Counted from the first letter of the stretch, positions 36,685-46,915 are shown. The stretch: DNA of 64,000 nucleotides from Ruminiclostridium cellobioparum DSM 1351 = ATCC 15832 (GCF_000621505.1 NZ_JHYD01000009.1:166237-230236); one strand, 5' to 3'. Made by a program: numbers and translations. Notes: generated from the letters alone by a model not told the origin.

Positions 36685-37818
36685 TCAGCTTACTGCCCTT
36701 CCCTTTTTATCCTCATACATCAGTTTGTCAATATGCTTGTAAAACTTTTGTATGGAAACTCCGGATTTGGTTTTGTATATGTCATACCCAATGCTGAGAC
36801 TTATTTCATACGGAATATCATTTTTGCTGTTATATACTTCAATATATTCTTTCAGCCGGCTTATCATACTTATGAGCTCAGCCTCCTCCATTATTTCCAT
36901 AACAACAACAAATTCATCACCGCCGTATCTGGCTATGAAGTCATTTTTCCTGAAATTCTTTTTAAGAATTTCGGCTACACAGATTAATGCATTATCACCT
37001 GCCGTATGCCCGTGTAAGTCGTTTATCTGCTTGAAGGAGTCAACATCGATCATTATACCGGCCAGATATTTGGATTGCACCCTGTTTTTTATTTTCTGAT
37101 ACAAGTAATTGTCCAGCTGCCTCCGGTTGTACAGACCTGTCAGATAGTCGGTGTATAACCGGTTGTTCTGGATATTAATAAAAACAATCAGCAGAGAGAA
37201 GGCCATGCATATCCATATCACAGATATCCCATAAAACATTATTTGAAAAACAGCACTGAGAAACGGCGGAAAGGCAGAGGCAATGAGGGCTGCGTATTGC
37301 CTCCTGTCAATGCGGTCCTTCCTGCTGACCAGCATGACAAATGTATAGACAAAATAGAAATAACATATGAGACACATGAGCAGAAACAATTTTCCCCTGT
37401 AATATACATTGTTGCTGTCGACATAAAATAATAAGCCTGTTGCCGGACTTAAAAGAGCCAGTACCGCGTTAAAAAGTACCGGCAGACTCAACGGCAGGCT
37501 GATTTTTTTGACACGCTTTACATCCTTGTTAATCTGAAAATCGGCATAAACGGACCAAAGCATGCAAGGCACGGGATTGAGAATGTAATAGACCGTATTG
37601 GATATAATATTCATGTACCTTGCAGTGTCCCCGCTTTTCATATTCAGAACCCACGTTGCTGTATCTACTATTAAGATCAATATATTAAAAAATAATATAA
37701 GCATAAATAGCTTCTGATCATATAAATATTTTTCTTTTTTATTTCTCATATTAAAAAATATTATTATCAGGATAGTAGCAGCAATCAAATTAATTTCTAT
37801 ATAACTGAACATCAGCAT
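36685..37818 (-). CDS. Membrane diguanylate cyclase (GGDEF domain)
   Basis: Likely makes c-di-GMP. It has 377 residues from ATG at 37818 (GGTGG site). Seven or so membrane helices fill residues 5-215, forming a 7TM-type sensor, followed by a GGDEF domain. MIDVDSFKQINDLHGHTAGD, YGGDEFVVV and a C-terminal SIGYDIY are intact, so catalysis is expected. Monocistronic. Confidence 0.92.
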   Translation of the reverse strand: MLMFSYIEINLIAATILIIIFFNMRNKKEKYLYDQKLFMLILFFNILILIVDTATWVLNMKSGDTARYMNIISNTVYYILNPVPCMLWSVYADFQINKDVKRVKKISLPLSLPVLFNAVLALLSPATGLLFYVDSNNVYYRGKLFLLMCLICYFYFVYTFVMLVSRKDRIDRRQYAALIASAFPPFLSAVFQIMFYGISVIWICMAFSLLIVFINIQNNRLYTDYLTGLYNRRQLDNYLYQKIKNRVQSKYLAGIMIDVDSFKQINDLHGHTAGDNALICVAEILKKNFRKNDFIARYGGDEFVVVMEIMEEAELISMISRLKEYIEVYNSKNDIPYEISLSIGYDIYKTKSGVSIQKFYKHIDKLMYEDKKGRAVS

Positions 37819-37955
37819 ATTTCCACCTTGCACTTTACACAAAAACAATATGTATCATATTTATTTATAATACAGTTTTCTTTTTGAATAATCTGTCGAA
37901 GGATGTCGTTTATCTCTTTTAGTTTTTGTGTAATTTTTAATTAAAAATCTATCAT

Positions 37956-39398
37956 TTATTCTGCCTTGCTGACCTTTCTCAACCTGCCTTTTATGGGGGT
38001 TTTCTGGAGCTCTCTGTAGACCAGCTCCCCCTTGCTGTTAAGTATTTCCACAAAGGTGGAAACATCAGCGATATTTATTATTCCTATGTCCTCCGCCGAC
38101 ATGCCTTTAATATTACAAAGCGTTCCCACAATATCCACCGGCCTCATTTTTGTTTTCTTGCCGGCGTTTATATGCAATTTCAATATTTCCTTATTCATTC
38201 GTGCACCTTTTGCCTGTTTCAGGACAGGGGCGGAAATCATTTTCTCGGTAAATCGTTCTTTTAAGCTGTTTACCGTCTCGGGAGAGGGTCTTTCTCCCGC
38301 TGGTATTTCCTTGCCCGTATATTGTTCTATTGCAGCCATATACTTTTCGTCATTATGCGTAGCAAAAGTGATTGCCTTGCCGGTACTGTCGACGCGTCCG
38401 GTTCTCCCCACCCTGTGCACGTAGTCTTCACTGTCAAGGGGAACATCGTAGTTGATTACCAGTGATATCTTATCTATGTCTATTCCTCTGGCTGCTACGT
38501 CGGTTGCAACCAGATATCTGAACCGGCCCTGCTTGAATTCATTCATCACTTTGAGCCTGTCCCTCTGTTCCATCCCGCCGTGGATTTTCTCACAGGTATA
38601 TTTGAGCTTTTCAAGTTCATGCTGCAGCGCATCTACCATTTGTTTCGTGTTGCAGAAAATTATGCAGCTCTCAGGATTTTCAACAATTGTAATATCCCTG
38701 AGCAATCCCAATTTATCCTTCGCCTCAACACGGTATTGTTCCTGAAGTATCCTTCGGGCAATTGTGCTCTGTTCTTCAATTTCAATGAGCTCCGGAGCAT
38801 TCATATACCTGCCGCATAACTCTTTTATGGTCCCCGGCATGGTAGCCGACAGCAATACAGTCAGCCTATCCCCGGGCAATCGGGCTATTATATCCTCAAT
38901 TTGCTCAATAAACCCCATGTTCAGCATTTCATCAGCTTCATCAATAACCAGATATTTTATATTCGAAGTTTCCAGGGTGGCTCTGTCCAGATGATCTATC
39001 AAACGCCCGGGAGTACCCACCACAATGTGAGCTTTTTGCCTAAGCTCCTTTTCCTGATTATAAAAAGATGACTTGCCGTATACAGCCGGCACTTTAAGCC
39101 TCTTGAATCTGCCGATATTAAATATATCCTCCTTTACCTGTATAGCCAGTTCCCTGGTTGGAGTAATCACCAGAGCCTGCGGTTTATTTTCGGCCCACTC
39201 CACCATATGGCATACCGGAATTGCAAAAGAGGCGGTCTTTCCGCTTCCCGTACGGGATTTCACTATTATATCCCTTTTGTTCAGCAAAGCAGGGATAACT
39301 TTCTGCTGAACAGCTGTGGGACTTTTATAATCAAGCATTTCAATTGCTTTTATGATATCACCGCTTAAATGAAAATCACTGAAACCAAACTCCGTCAT
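37956..39398 (-). CDS. dbpA: DEAD-box RNA helicase, DbpA/YxiN type
   Basis: ATP-dependent RNA helicase. It has 480 residues. Helicase motifs in order: SRTGSGKT (47-54), PTRELA (81-86), GTPGRL, DEAD (about 152-155), SAT, ARGIDID, HRVGRTGR. The C-terminal 75 residues form a DbpA RNA-binding domain (KTKMRPVDIVGTLCN), which targets hairpin 92 of 23S rRNA in DbpA and YxiN. Role in large ribosomal subunit assembly is inferred from this domain. Confidence 0.92.
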   Translation of the reverse strand: MTEFGFSDFHLSGDIIKAIEMLDYKSPTAVQQKVIPALLNKRDIIVKSRTGSGKTASFAIPVCHMVEWAENKPQALVITPTRELAIQVKEDIFNIGRFKRLKVPAVYGKSSFYNQEKELRQKAHIVVGTPGRLIDHLDRATLETSNIKYLVIDEADEMLNMGFIEQIEDIIARLPGDRLTVLLSATMPGTIKELCGRYMNAPELIEIEEQSTIARRILQEQYRVEAKDKLGLLRDITIVENPESCIIFCNTKQMVDALQHELEKLKYTCEKIHGGMEQRDRLKVMNEFKQGRFRYLVATDVAARGIDIDKISLVINYDVPLDSEDYVHRVGRTGRVDSTGKAITFATHNDEKYMAAIEQYTGKEIPAGERPSPETVNSLKERFTEKMISAPVLKQAKGARMNKEILKLHINAGKKTKMRPVDIVGTLCNIKGMSAEDIGIINIADVSTFVEILNSKGELVYRELQKTPIKGRLRKVSKAE

Positions 39399-39428
39399 TT
39401 ATTCAACTCTTTCTTTATCTTTATGCTG

Positions 39429-39695
39429 TCATTGTCTTTCCCGGATTGTTACCTTTATTGTATCACCGGGCTGTTTTCCGATTTTCGCCCTGATTTCCTT
39501 CCTGATACCTATAATATGGCAGGGTGTTTTCATCCTCACCAGACTGCCCTCATAGGGCTCACCATCAAAGGAAGCCATTACCTTCACTCTGCCTTTCCCA
39601 AACTCCTGTCTTACATCATAGGGAAATTCTATATATGCACCGTCAATGTCAGGTACTTTTTTTATTTCGGCTTCAAACTCATATATTTTGCTCAT
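39429..39695 (-). CDS. DUF1905 domain protein
   Basis: 88 residues from ATG at 39695 with GGAGGG 10 bases upstream. The fold is a small beta-barrel; KVMASFDGEPYEGSLVRM and IGIRKEIRAKIGKQPGDTIKVTI match the DUF1905 core, including its AbrB-like C-terminal part. Function unknown. Lies 14 bases downstream of the aldolase-type gene in the same direction. Confidence 0.88.
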   Translation of the reverse strand: MSKIYEFEAEIKKVPDIDGAYIEFPYDVRQEFGKGRVKVMASFDGEPYEGSLVRMKTPCHIIGIRKEIRAKIGKQPGDTIKVTIRERQ

Positions 39696-39709
39696 GAGAT
39701 GCATCCCTC

Positions 39710-40756
39710 CTATGCTACAGATCGGTATTTATCAATTTCTTCAATCAACTGCCGTACAGCGTCAGGTTCCGTTGCCCAGCTTGTACAAAACCTGACCGCG
39801 CTGGCATCAGCACTAACCTTTTCCCAAAATGAATATTCAAACTTTTCTTTTAATTTCGAAAGAATTTCATCCGGTATTATGGGAAACTGCTGATTTGTGG
39901 TGGATTCCACCAAAAAGCCGTAGCCGTTTCTTTTGAAGGCAGCTTTTATAAGCAGGGCCATTCTATTGGCATGGCTTGCCATCTCAAAGTACAAATCCTT
40001 CTCAAACAGAGCGGCAAACTGCACTCCAAGCAATCTTCCCTTGGCAAGCATCCCGCCCTTCTGCTTTATAATATATCTGAAATCCCTCTTGATTTTGTCG
40101 CTGCACAAAACCACTGCCTCTCCAAATAGTGCACCTATTTTGGTCCCGCCTATATAAAAAGCGTCGCACAACCGGGCCAAAGCAGGCAGATCCAGATCAT
40201 TGTCCTCTGCGCAAAGGGCATAGCCCAAACGCGCTCCGTCCACATAGAGAAACAGATCATTCTTTCTGCAGACTTCACTTATACCGGACAGCTCGGCTCT
40301 GCTGTATATGGTGCCAATTTCGGTGGGATTCGAAATATATACCAGCTTAGGCTGCACTATGTGCTCCCTGGTCTCGTCGTTAACATGGGCCTCATAACAA
40401 TCCTGAACTGCCTGAGCGGTCAGCTTGCCGTCAACTGCCGGAAGTGCGAGCACCTTGTGTCCGTTGGCCTCTATGGCCCCTGTCTCATGGGTATTTATAT
40501 GTCCTGTATGGGCCGAAATAACACCCTGATGCGGCCTTAAAGCCGCAGTTATCACCGTCAGGTTTGTCTGGGTACCTCCCACCAGGAAATGTACATCTAT
40601 ATCGTCCCGGCCGCATTTGCTTTTGATCAGCTGTGCGGCTCGGGCACAATAGGGGTCGGCACCGTAGCCTGCAGTCTGCTCCATATTTGTTTCAACAAGC
40701 TTCTCCAGCACCTTCGGATGTGCACCTTCACTGTAGTCACAATTAAATCGCAGCAT
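39710..40756 (-). CDS. Low-specificity threonine aldolase family (PLP-dependent beta-eliminating lyase fold)
   Basis: Cleaves beta-hydroxy amino acids, probably threonine to glycine and acetaldehyde. It has 348 residues from ATG at 40756 (GGAGG site). FNCDYSEGAHPKVL at the N-terminus, VDGARLGYAL near 195-204 and the PLP-lysine in IGGTKIGALFGEA near 219-231 fit the family. The start overlaps the oxidoreductase stop by 14 bases, so they form an operon with the DUF1905 gene. Confidence 0.9.
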   Translation of the reverse strand: MLRFNCDYSEGAHPKVLEKLVETNMEQTAGYGADPYCARAAQLIKSKCGRDDIDVHFLVGGTQTNLTVITAALRPHQGVISAHTGHINTHETGAIEANGHKVLALPAVDGKLTAQAVQDCYEAHVNDETREHIVQPKLVYISNPTEIGTIYSRAELSGISEVCRKNDLFLYVDGARLGYALCAEDNDLDLPALARLCDAFYIGGTKIGALFGEAVVLCSDKIKRDFRYIIKQKGGMLAKGRLLGVQFAALFEKDLYFEMASHANRMALLIKAAFKRNGYGFLVESTTNQQFPIIPDEILSKLKEKFEYSFWEKVSADASAVRFCTSWATEPDAVRQLIEEIDKYRSVA

Positions 40757-41726
40757 TCGAGCCTCCAAGTCCCCACTGGTTCATCAATTCATCAAATACT
40801 TCAGCACAGGCAATGGTATCTCTATGCGGTATTATTTCGCTTTCGATCTTATTGCTTATGAATAAATCTCTGAAATGGTTTATCTGAAATATAAAGCCGT
40901 CATCAAAATCTTCTGCAAAGCTTTCCACCAGTTTATTCTCATTATCGTACAGTTCACACTTTCTTGAACCTAAAAAATCATATACTATGATATTCCCCTC
41001 TGTTCCGCATATCCTTGCATCCCTGTTGGCAGCCGCCGTGACACCGCAGCTCAGCGAAGCAAGCGCACCGCTTTCAAAACTCATATTTATTACGGCAAAA
41101 TCGTCGACGCCCGTTTTGCTGAAGGTTGCCATACCGCTGACCTTCGAAGGATTTTCACCAAGTATTCCGGTGGTGAATTCAATTGGATAAACCCCGGCAT
41201 CATACAAGCTGCCGCCTGCAAGCCTGGGATTGTAGAGCCGGCTTTCAGGATTAAATGGCATATTGAAGCAAAAAGATGCACTGACCAGTTTAACTTCCCC
41301 TATTTTGCCTGATTCCACCCATTCCCTGGCTTTTCTGAAAGCGGGAATAAACCGGGTCCACATGGCCTCCATCAGAAGTACGTTTTTTTCTTTGGAAAGC
41401 CGTGACAGTTCTTCTGCATCTTTTTTATTAAGTACAAAAGGCTTTTCGCAGATAACGGCCTTTTTGCTATTAAGGCATTCCTTTACTATTTCATAGTGAA
41501 AATTATGTGTCAATGCAACGTAAACAACGTCAACCTCTTCATCTGCTATAAGTTCACTGTAGCTGCCATAGGCTTTTTTTGAACCGAATTTTTCTGCGAA
41601 GGCCTTTGACCTTGACATGTCACGGGATGCTACAGCTGCCAGTTCAACTCCCCCGGCAGTATTGAGCACTTTTGCAAACCTGGCAGCTATGCCGCCTAAA
41701 CCAATTATTCCGAATCTAACCTGCAT
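40743..41726 (-). CDS. Gfo/Idh/MocA family NAD(P)-dependent oxidoreductase
   Basis: Dehydrogenase of sugar or cyclitol type. It has 327 residues. The Rossmann motif GIIGLGGIAARF is at 6-17 and the family motif EKPF at about 93-96; a C-terminal alpha/beta substrate domain follows. ATG at 41726 with AGGAGG. Substrate cannot be read. Overlaps the aldolase-type gene and follows the flavodoxin-like gene by 18 bases. Confidence 0.93.
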   Translation of the reverse strand: MQVRFGIIGLGGIAARFAKVLNTAGGVELAAVASRDMSRSKAFAEKFGSKKAYGSYSELIADEEVDVVYVALTHNFHYEIVKECLNSKKAVICEKPFVLNKKDAEELSRLSKEKNVLLMEAMWTRFIPAFRKAREWVESGKIGEVKLVSASFCFNMPFNPESRLYNPRLAGGSLYDAGVYPIEFTTGILGENPSKVSGMATFSKTGVDDFAVINMSFESGALASLSCGVTAAANRDARICGTEGNIIVYDFLGSRKCELYDNENKLVESFAEDFDDGFIFQINHFRDLFISNKIESEIIPHRDTIACAEVFDELMNQWGLGGSNAAI

Positions 41727-41744
41727 TATGTATTCCTCCTGTAA

Positions 41745-42275
41745 TTAAGAATTTATATATGCTAAAAGCTCTTCTGTGCTCTTTTTACCTGTGAAGTCAA
41801 CAGGCCTGTCATATGCTGCCAGCATGCCGATTTCATCGGGCTCAAGCTTTGTTTTCTTTTTTTTGGCCTTTATCTTCAATTTCAGCATATTCATAAGTAA
41901 CTTATCGGCAAAATTTAATTTTGAGTAATCAAAACCGCCCCTTAAATAAAAAAATCCTATTTGTTTCTGCTGTTCCGCGGTAAAATTCATATCCCTTACT
42001 TTATCAATGTCTTCCTTTCTCGGGGGAGTTGCGCCTGTGGCAAAGACAGCGATCCTTTTACCTTTGAGCCGTTCCAGATTGCCGGTAATCAGTTTTACAC
42101 CGTTTATTCCGACGGCATACAAGCCTCCGCCATAGACAATTTTGTCGTATGCCTCAAGCTTATGGACAGTGACCCCGGAAGATTCAAAAATATCTGCTTT
42201 CAATTCCTCTGCAATCCATTCCGCATATTGTTTTGCAAAACCGGTTTTTGACCTGTAGACTACAATAGTCTTCAT
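41745..42275 (-). CDS. Flavodoxin-fold protein
   Basis: 176 residues. The FMN phosphate loop is YRSKTGFAKQYA at 7-18 and KIVYGGGLYAVGINGVK follows near 45-61; this is the HemG/flavodoxin_5-like type. Possibly carries electrons for an unnamed reductase. ATG at 42275 with GAGGAG. Starts the run flavodoxin-oxidoreductase-aldolase-DUF1905 on the minus strand. Confidence 0.88.
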   Translation of the reverse strand: MKTIVVYRSKTGFAKQYAEWIAEELKADIFESSGVTVHKLEAYDKIVYGGGLYAVGINGVKLITGNLERLKGKRIAVFATGATPPRKEDIDKVRDMNFTAEQQKQIGFFYLRGGFDYSKLNFADKLLMNMLKLKIKAKKKKTKLEPDEIGMLAAYDRPVDFTGKKSTEELLAYINS

Positions 42276-42435
42276 TAAATTTTCTCCTCAATCTTTATGG
42301 GTTAAGTTAACTTTAATATTAGTCCGTAATTTAATCTATTGTCATTTGTCATAATATTATCAGTTCTAATATACATTATAAATTTATTTCATAAGTATTG
42401 ACAGACTTTTTGTTCAATATTTGCTTTTTTTACCG

Positions 42436-44028
42436 CTATTTTTGTACCTCACAGCTTCCGCAAAGTTTTGCAAAAGAATCATTGATTTTAGCTGCCCTGT
42501 CATCATTGGTCAACACAATCAAATAATCCCCCGCACAAAGTACGGTGTCACCGTTAGGGATTATTTCCCGCTCTCCTCGCCGGACTGCTACCATAAGACA
42601 GTGTGAAGGCAGTTTTATATCCCTGACCTGTTTGCCGTCCACCATTGATCCCATGCAAACTGCGAATTCAAGAATTGATTTATGCTTTTTATCACCCACA
42701 GCCGCATCATTGTTGCCCTGCTTTTGCAATATTCTTTCCAGCAGGGATTCATAAATAGGCTTCGATCCCAGCAAATCAGCGACAATATATGCTGTTACAG
42801 ATACTATCGCCAGGGATAACAGGTGATTAAAGGAACCTGTCATTTCAGTTATTAATATGATACCCGTTATAGGTGCTCTGACAACAGCTGTAAAATACCC
42901 TGCCATGGCCAGTACTATAAAACTGTTTATATAATTGCTGTCCATATTGAACAGGTTTACCATCGCTAAACCATAAATACCGCCAATCAAAGCCCCGATG
43001 GAAAGCAGCGGCAGAAATATTCCTCCCGGAGCACCCGAGCCATAGCTTATCATGGTAAACAAAAATTTAACCAGTAAAAGTACAAACAAAAAGGCCAGTG
43101 GGAATTCGCCCCCCGTCAGCAGCCCGACTATCAGATCATGCCCTCCGCCAAGAACCTGGGGCAATATAAAGCCCAAAACAACAGAAATCACCAAAGGTAT
43201 TATAACCCATAATTCTTTTGGTATGATATTAAGCTTTGAATATAAAAGCTGAGTCTTTAAAATGGACTTGTTGAATAAAACTCCAAGTACTCCTATTAAA
43301 GCTCCAAGCACGACTATATATAAATAGGACTTAAGCGGCAGCACCGACAAGCTCTGGAGATTGAAAACCGGCTTTAATCCGAAAAAACCGCTGGAAATAT
43401 AGTCGGCCGACAGGGCTGCGGCAAGTGAGGACAACAAAACCAGGGGAGAAAAATTCTTGTGAACCTCCTCCAGCGCGAACATAACACCCGCCAAAGGGGC
43501 ATTGAAGGCTGCCGCCAGGCCCGCACTTGCACCACTGGTTATGAGATACTTTTCCTCCAGCTTCACCCTTTTAAGCATTTTGCCGAGCCCCTGTCCTGCT
43601 GCCGCTCCCAGCTGGACCGAAGGACCCTCCCGCCCAAGTGACAGGCCTGAGCCTATGGCTAAAATACCTCCGAAAAATTTCACAACAATCACTTTCCACC
43701 AGTTCATTTTAAGTTTTCTCAGCAGCACTCCTTCCACCTGCGGAATACCGCTGCCGCCCGCCATTGGCTCATACTTTGTGAGTTTGCCTAAAATAACGCC
43801 TATAATTAATAAAACTCCAAGCCAAACCGGTATGAATTGCGGTCTTACGGACAAAGTACCATATATTCCCTGCAATAATACCATGGCTCTTTCAAGAGCA
43901 AACCGGTATAATACTACCAAGAGTCCGGCTAAAATTCCAACTGCTATCCCTTCGAAAACAAGTTTCAATCTGAAACTATGCCAGTGAAACAGAGTGTTGT
44001 ATGTATTATGTCTGTTAATTGTTTCCAT
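42436..44028 (-). CDS. ClC-family chloride channel/antiporter with C-terminal TrkA-C domain
   Basis: 530 residues. GSGIPQVEG near 92-100, GREGPSVQLG near 128-137 (holding the gating glutamate) and GAPGGIFLP near 329-337 are the three selectivity segments of ClC proteins. The last 90 residues form a TrkA-C (RCK C) domain with VAVRRGEREIIPNGDTVL, a likely ligand sensor. ATG at 44028 with GGAGG. The TetR gene lies just upstream in the same direction. Confidence 0.95.
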   Translation of the reverse strand: METINRHNTYNTLFHWHSFRLKLVFEGIAVGILAGLLVVLYRFALERAMVLLQGIYGTLSVRPQFIPVWLGVLLIIGVILGKLTKYEPMAGGSGIPQVEGVLLRKLKMNWWKVIVVKFFGGILAIGSGLSLGREGPSVQLGAAAGQGLGKMLKRVKLEEKYLITSGASAGLAAAFNAPLAGVMFALEEVHKNFSPLVLLSSLAAALSADYISSGFFGLKPVFNLQSLSVLPLKSYLYIVVLGALIGVLGVLFNKSILKTQLLYSKLNIIPKELWVIIPLVISVVLGFILPQVLGGGHDLIVGLLTGGEFPLAFLFVLLLVKFLFTMISYGSGAPGGIFLPLLSIGALIGGIYGLAMVNLFNMDSNYINSFIVLAMAGYFTAVVRAPITGIILITEMTGSFNHLLSLAIVSVTAYIVADLLGSKPIYESLLERILQKQGNNDAAVGDKKHKSILEFAVCMGSMVDGKQVRDIKLPSHCLMVAVRRGEREIIPNGDTVLCAGDYLIVLTNDDRAAKINDSFAKLCGSCEVQK

Positions 44029-44073
44029 AAAGCTTAATTTGCCTCCATTAATGTTTTTCCGATTTTACAAAAT

Positions 44074-44658
44074 TTAAATAAGCTCGTATCTATGCAGGAT
44101 ATCCTTCACGAGAATTTCTGTATTTCCAATATCGAGACCTAAAATTATCTGTATCATGAAACCATCAAGTAAAGCCACAAAATTTCTGGCTTTAAGCTCC
44201 GGGTTCGATGCTCCCGCTTCTTTAAATAAAAGTTCCAGATCAATGTAAAGTTCATTATAAACAGTTGAAATGTCAATTGAAAGAATACGCTGCATCCCGG
44301 TATTGGAAAGAATCTGGAGTATCAACATACAACCCTCTTTTTTTGCATTGTAAACTTTAATCATTTCAAATATTATGGCTTTTAATTTTTCCAGAGGGGT
44401 TAAGGTCATAGAGTGAAGCACATTTGAGGTTGCAAGCTTGATTTCCCGGAACTCTTTCATAAAAGCATTTATAAACAGATTTTCTTTTGTTTGAAAATAC
44501 CAGAATATAATGCCCTGGCTTATTCCCAGTTCTTTTGCTATATCAGAAACTTTTACGCCATTATAGCCTTTTTCGGAAAATTTCTTTATTGCAGCCCGTA
44601 ATATATCCTCTTTCCTGGACTGGGTCAGAATCTCATTCTTTTCTTTATTCCGTGGCAA
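44074..44658 (-). CDS. TetR/AcrR-family transcriptional regulator
   Basis: 194 residues from a TTG at 44658 with GGAAG in front. The N-terminal helix-turn-helix spans about 15-60 (ILRAAIKKFSEKGYNGVKVSDIA, GISQGIIFWYF). The C-terminal half is a helical ligand-binding domain. It precedes the ClC gene by 45 bases and may control it. Ligand unknown. Confidence 0.92.
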   Translation of the reverse strand: MPRNKEKNEILTQSRKEDILRAAIKKFSEKGYNGVKVSDIAKELGISQGIIFWYFQTKENLFINAFMKEFREIKLATSNVLHSMTLTPLEKLKAIIFEMIKVYNAKKEGCMLILQILSNTGMQRILSIDISTVYNELYIDLELLFKEAGASNPELKARNFVALLDGFMIQIILGLDIGNTEILVKDILHRYELI

Positions 44659-44749
44659 TTTAGAGCCTTCTTCCTTTTGTTTTATATATTGACTGACAGC
44701 TCAATCAATTATACTGCAAAAATTAAATGTACTCAATAATTAAATGTAA

Positions 44750-45400
44750 TCAGACATCAATTTCTTTTAAAATTATATCGATAACTTCCCTTCCAAGAAC
44801 AGTATTATGTCCCGAAACACAAGTGTCAAAATCCATCTTCTTATATTTCAAAAGAGTATTAATGAATACTTCCTTCCCTGTCTCAACCGACGGAACAATT
44901 TCCTCCATGGTATCACCTATGTTGTCACCGGTATTAATTACTCCTTCTTCCTCGTCAAGTACACTTATGCAGTCAACCGTATGCCCCGGTGTATAAAAAA
45001 TTTTGATTTTGTCGTCAGGGAAATATATAGTATCTTCAAAGGTCAGGTTCGGAAGACACTTTTGAACCTCCCCTCTAACAAATTGTTTTCGCTTTTCCAG
45101 CATTTCATCCCACTTTTCCGAAATGATTTTTCTGCATAGCCGATGAGATATGATTGTACAGTTTTCAAGCGAACCGTTTCCCCAGATATGGTCCCAATGA
45201 TAATGGGTATTAACTGCAATAACCGGATTGCGATTATTTCCCAGATATTCTATAACAGGAGAAATACTCAGGGAACCCAATCCTGTATCAATGATGTAGT
45301 TGTATTTATTTCCCACAATCAAGTGAAGATTTAAATCCCAGTCTGCAATATTATATTTGAATACGATATTTCTTTTTTTTACTTTTATAATCTCCATCAT
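44750..45400 (-). CDS. Metallo-beta-lactamase-fold hydrolase
   Basis: 216 residues. The metal site THYHWDHIWGN near 67-77, a later TPGHTVD near 133-139, D in NTGDN and H in SGHN make a complete set of ligands. No extra domain, so a simple MBL-fold hydrolase; substrate unknown. Start is one of two adjacent ATG codons at 45400/45397. Precedes the TetR gene by 91 bases. Confidence 0.9.
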   Translation of the reverse strand: MMEIIKVKKRNIVFKYNIADWDLNLHLIVGNKYNYIIDTGLGSLSISPVIEYLGNNRNPVIAVNTHYHWDHIWGNGSLENCTIISHRLCRKIISEKWDEMLEKRKQFVRGEVQKCLPNLTFEDTIYFPDDKIKIFYTPGHTVDCISVLDEEEGVINTGDNIGDTMEEIVPSVETGKEVFINTLLKYKKMDFDTCVSGHNTVLGREVIDIILKEIDV

Positions 45401-45589
45401 ACACCTCTCTCAATATCATAGTTATTCAGTATTCATTCAGAATCCATACCCATTTTCCCCTGCATGGTCCGCTTCTTTCTTCCATATTACCCCATATACT
45501 GCTGCATATCAATGATTTCTGTGATGATTTTTGTGCCGTTTCTACATCCATTATTTCCACATAAGCTATATAATTTCTAATTTTTTCAT

Positions 45590-45618
45590 TTGTAAAAATC
45601 ATATTGCCGGCATATAAT
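45590..45618 (+). promoter_or_regulatory. Promoter of the dinB operon
   Basis: TTGTAA (45590-45595), 17 bases, TATAAT (45613-45618), directly followed by the LexA box. No credible gene in 45401-45589. Confidence 0.65.
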
Positions 45619-45623
45619 ATAAC

Positions 45624-45637
45624 CGAACACACGTTCG
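45624..45637. promoter_or_regulatory. LexA (SOS) box
   Basis: CGAACACACGTTCG matches the Gram-positive LexA consensus CGAAC-N4-GTTCG exactly. It lies just after the -10 box, where LexA would block transcription of dinB until DNA damage. Confidence 0.92.
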
Positions 45638-45659
45638 ATTATATTATTTAGGTGGCCTT

Positions 45660-46901
45660 ATGGAAAGAGTAATTTTGCATTCAGATTTAAACAACTTCTA
45701 TGCCAGTGTTGAATGCCTGCATCAACCTGAGCTGCAAGGCAAACCTGTCGCTGTGGGAGGCAGTGTTGAACGCCGGCACGGAATCATTCTGGCCAGGAAC
45801 ACCATAGCCAAAAACTTCGGCATCAAAACCGGCGAGGCCATCTGGCAGGCCAGGCAGAGATGCCCCGGCTTAATTGTCACTCCTCCCGATTATGGCAAAT
45901 ACATCAGATTTTCAAAGCTTGCCAGGGAGATATACCGGGATTATACCGACAAAATCGAGGCTTTCGGCATTGATGAAAACTGGCTGGATGTCACTGATTC
46001 AACCCGCCTTTTCGGAGACGGCGAACATATCGCCCATGAAATACGCAGGCGTATGCGTGCCGAAACCGGTATCACAGTGTCGGTGGGTGTATCCTGGAAC
46101 AAGATATTCGCAAAGCTGGGAAGCGACTTAAAGAAGCCCGATGATGTTTCAGTCATCAGTCCTGATAACTATAAACAAAGGGTTTGGCCTCTCCCCGCAA
46201 AAGAACTTTTATACGTGGGTCCCTCCACCCGGCGAAAGCTTGCAAAAATCGGACTCTACACCATAGGTGATATCGCAGCGGTTTCGCCTGCTGTTTTGAC
46301 CGGTCTGCTGGGTAAATGGGGCGAATATCTCTGGAGTTTTGCCAATGGCCTCGACACCACCCCTGTGTCAATTCTGGGGACTGAGAGCATGATCAAAGGT
46401 ATCGGCAACAGTATGACCACTCCCCGTGATCTGGAAAACAATGAAGATGCCAAAATGCTGTTTTACATACTCTCCGAAAGTGTTGCCGAAAGACTCCGCA
46501 GTCACTGCCTTAAGGGCAGGACAGTACAGATACACGTGCGTGACAGGGACCTGGTGACCATAGACAGGCAGGCCCCGTTGAACACCCCCACCTTTGTCAG
46601 CAGTGAGATAGCAGAAAAAGCTTTTGAAATATTCCTGAAAAACTGGACCTGGAATAAACCCATACGTTCCATAGGCGTAAGAGTTACCGATCTTGTAATA
46701 CCGGATGGCTGCACCCAGTTAAGTTTATTTGATGATGACAACAGAAAGCTGAAAAAAGAACTGCTGGAAAAATGCATTGATGATATAAGAAGCCGTTACG
46801 GACATTACTCAACTCAAAGAGCCCTGATGTTAAAGGATAAGAAGCTTAATGCCAATCCCATGGAAGAAAATGTTATTTTTCCTGTATCCTATTTCAGATA
46901 G
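45660..46901 (+). CDS. dinB: DNA polymerase IV-type Y-family translesion polymerase
   Basis: Error-prone bypass of damaged DNA. It has 413 residues, typical of the family. Catalytic acidic residues are seen in LHSDLNNFYASVE at 5-17 and FGIDENWLDVTD near 101-112. A helix-hairpin-helix region and a little-finger domain follow. It lacks a clear clamp-binding QxxLxLF at the very end but has QLSLF near 361-365. ATG at 45660 with AGGTGG. LexA box upstream; two small genes follow within 15 bases. Confidence 0.95.
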   Translation: MERVILHSDLNNFYASVECLHQPELQGKPVAVGGSVERRHGIILARNTIAKNFGIKTGEAIWQARQRCPGLIVTPPDYGKYIRFSKLAREIYRDYTDKIEAFGIDENWLDVTDSTRLFGDGEHIAHEIRRRMRAETGITVSVGVSWNKIFAKLGSDLKKPDDVSVISPDNYKQRVWPLPAKELLYVGPSTRRKLAKIGLYTIGDIAAVSPAVLTGLLGKWGEYLWSFANGLDTTPVSILGTESMIKGIGNSMTTPRDLENNEDAKMLFYILSESVAERLRSHCLKGRTVQIHVRDRDLVTIDRQAPLNTPTFVSSEIAEKAFEIFLKNWTWNKPIRSIGVRVTDLVIPDGCTQLSLFDDDNRKLKKELLEKCIDDIRSRYGHYSTQRALMLKDKKLNANPMEENVIFPVSYFR

Positions 46902-46915
46902 AAAGGAGAGAGCTC

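Noticed and set aside
45426..45632. 68-codon minus-strand frame between the MBL gene and dinB
   Set aside because: No ribosome site, starts inside the LexA box, and composition is unconvincing.
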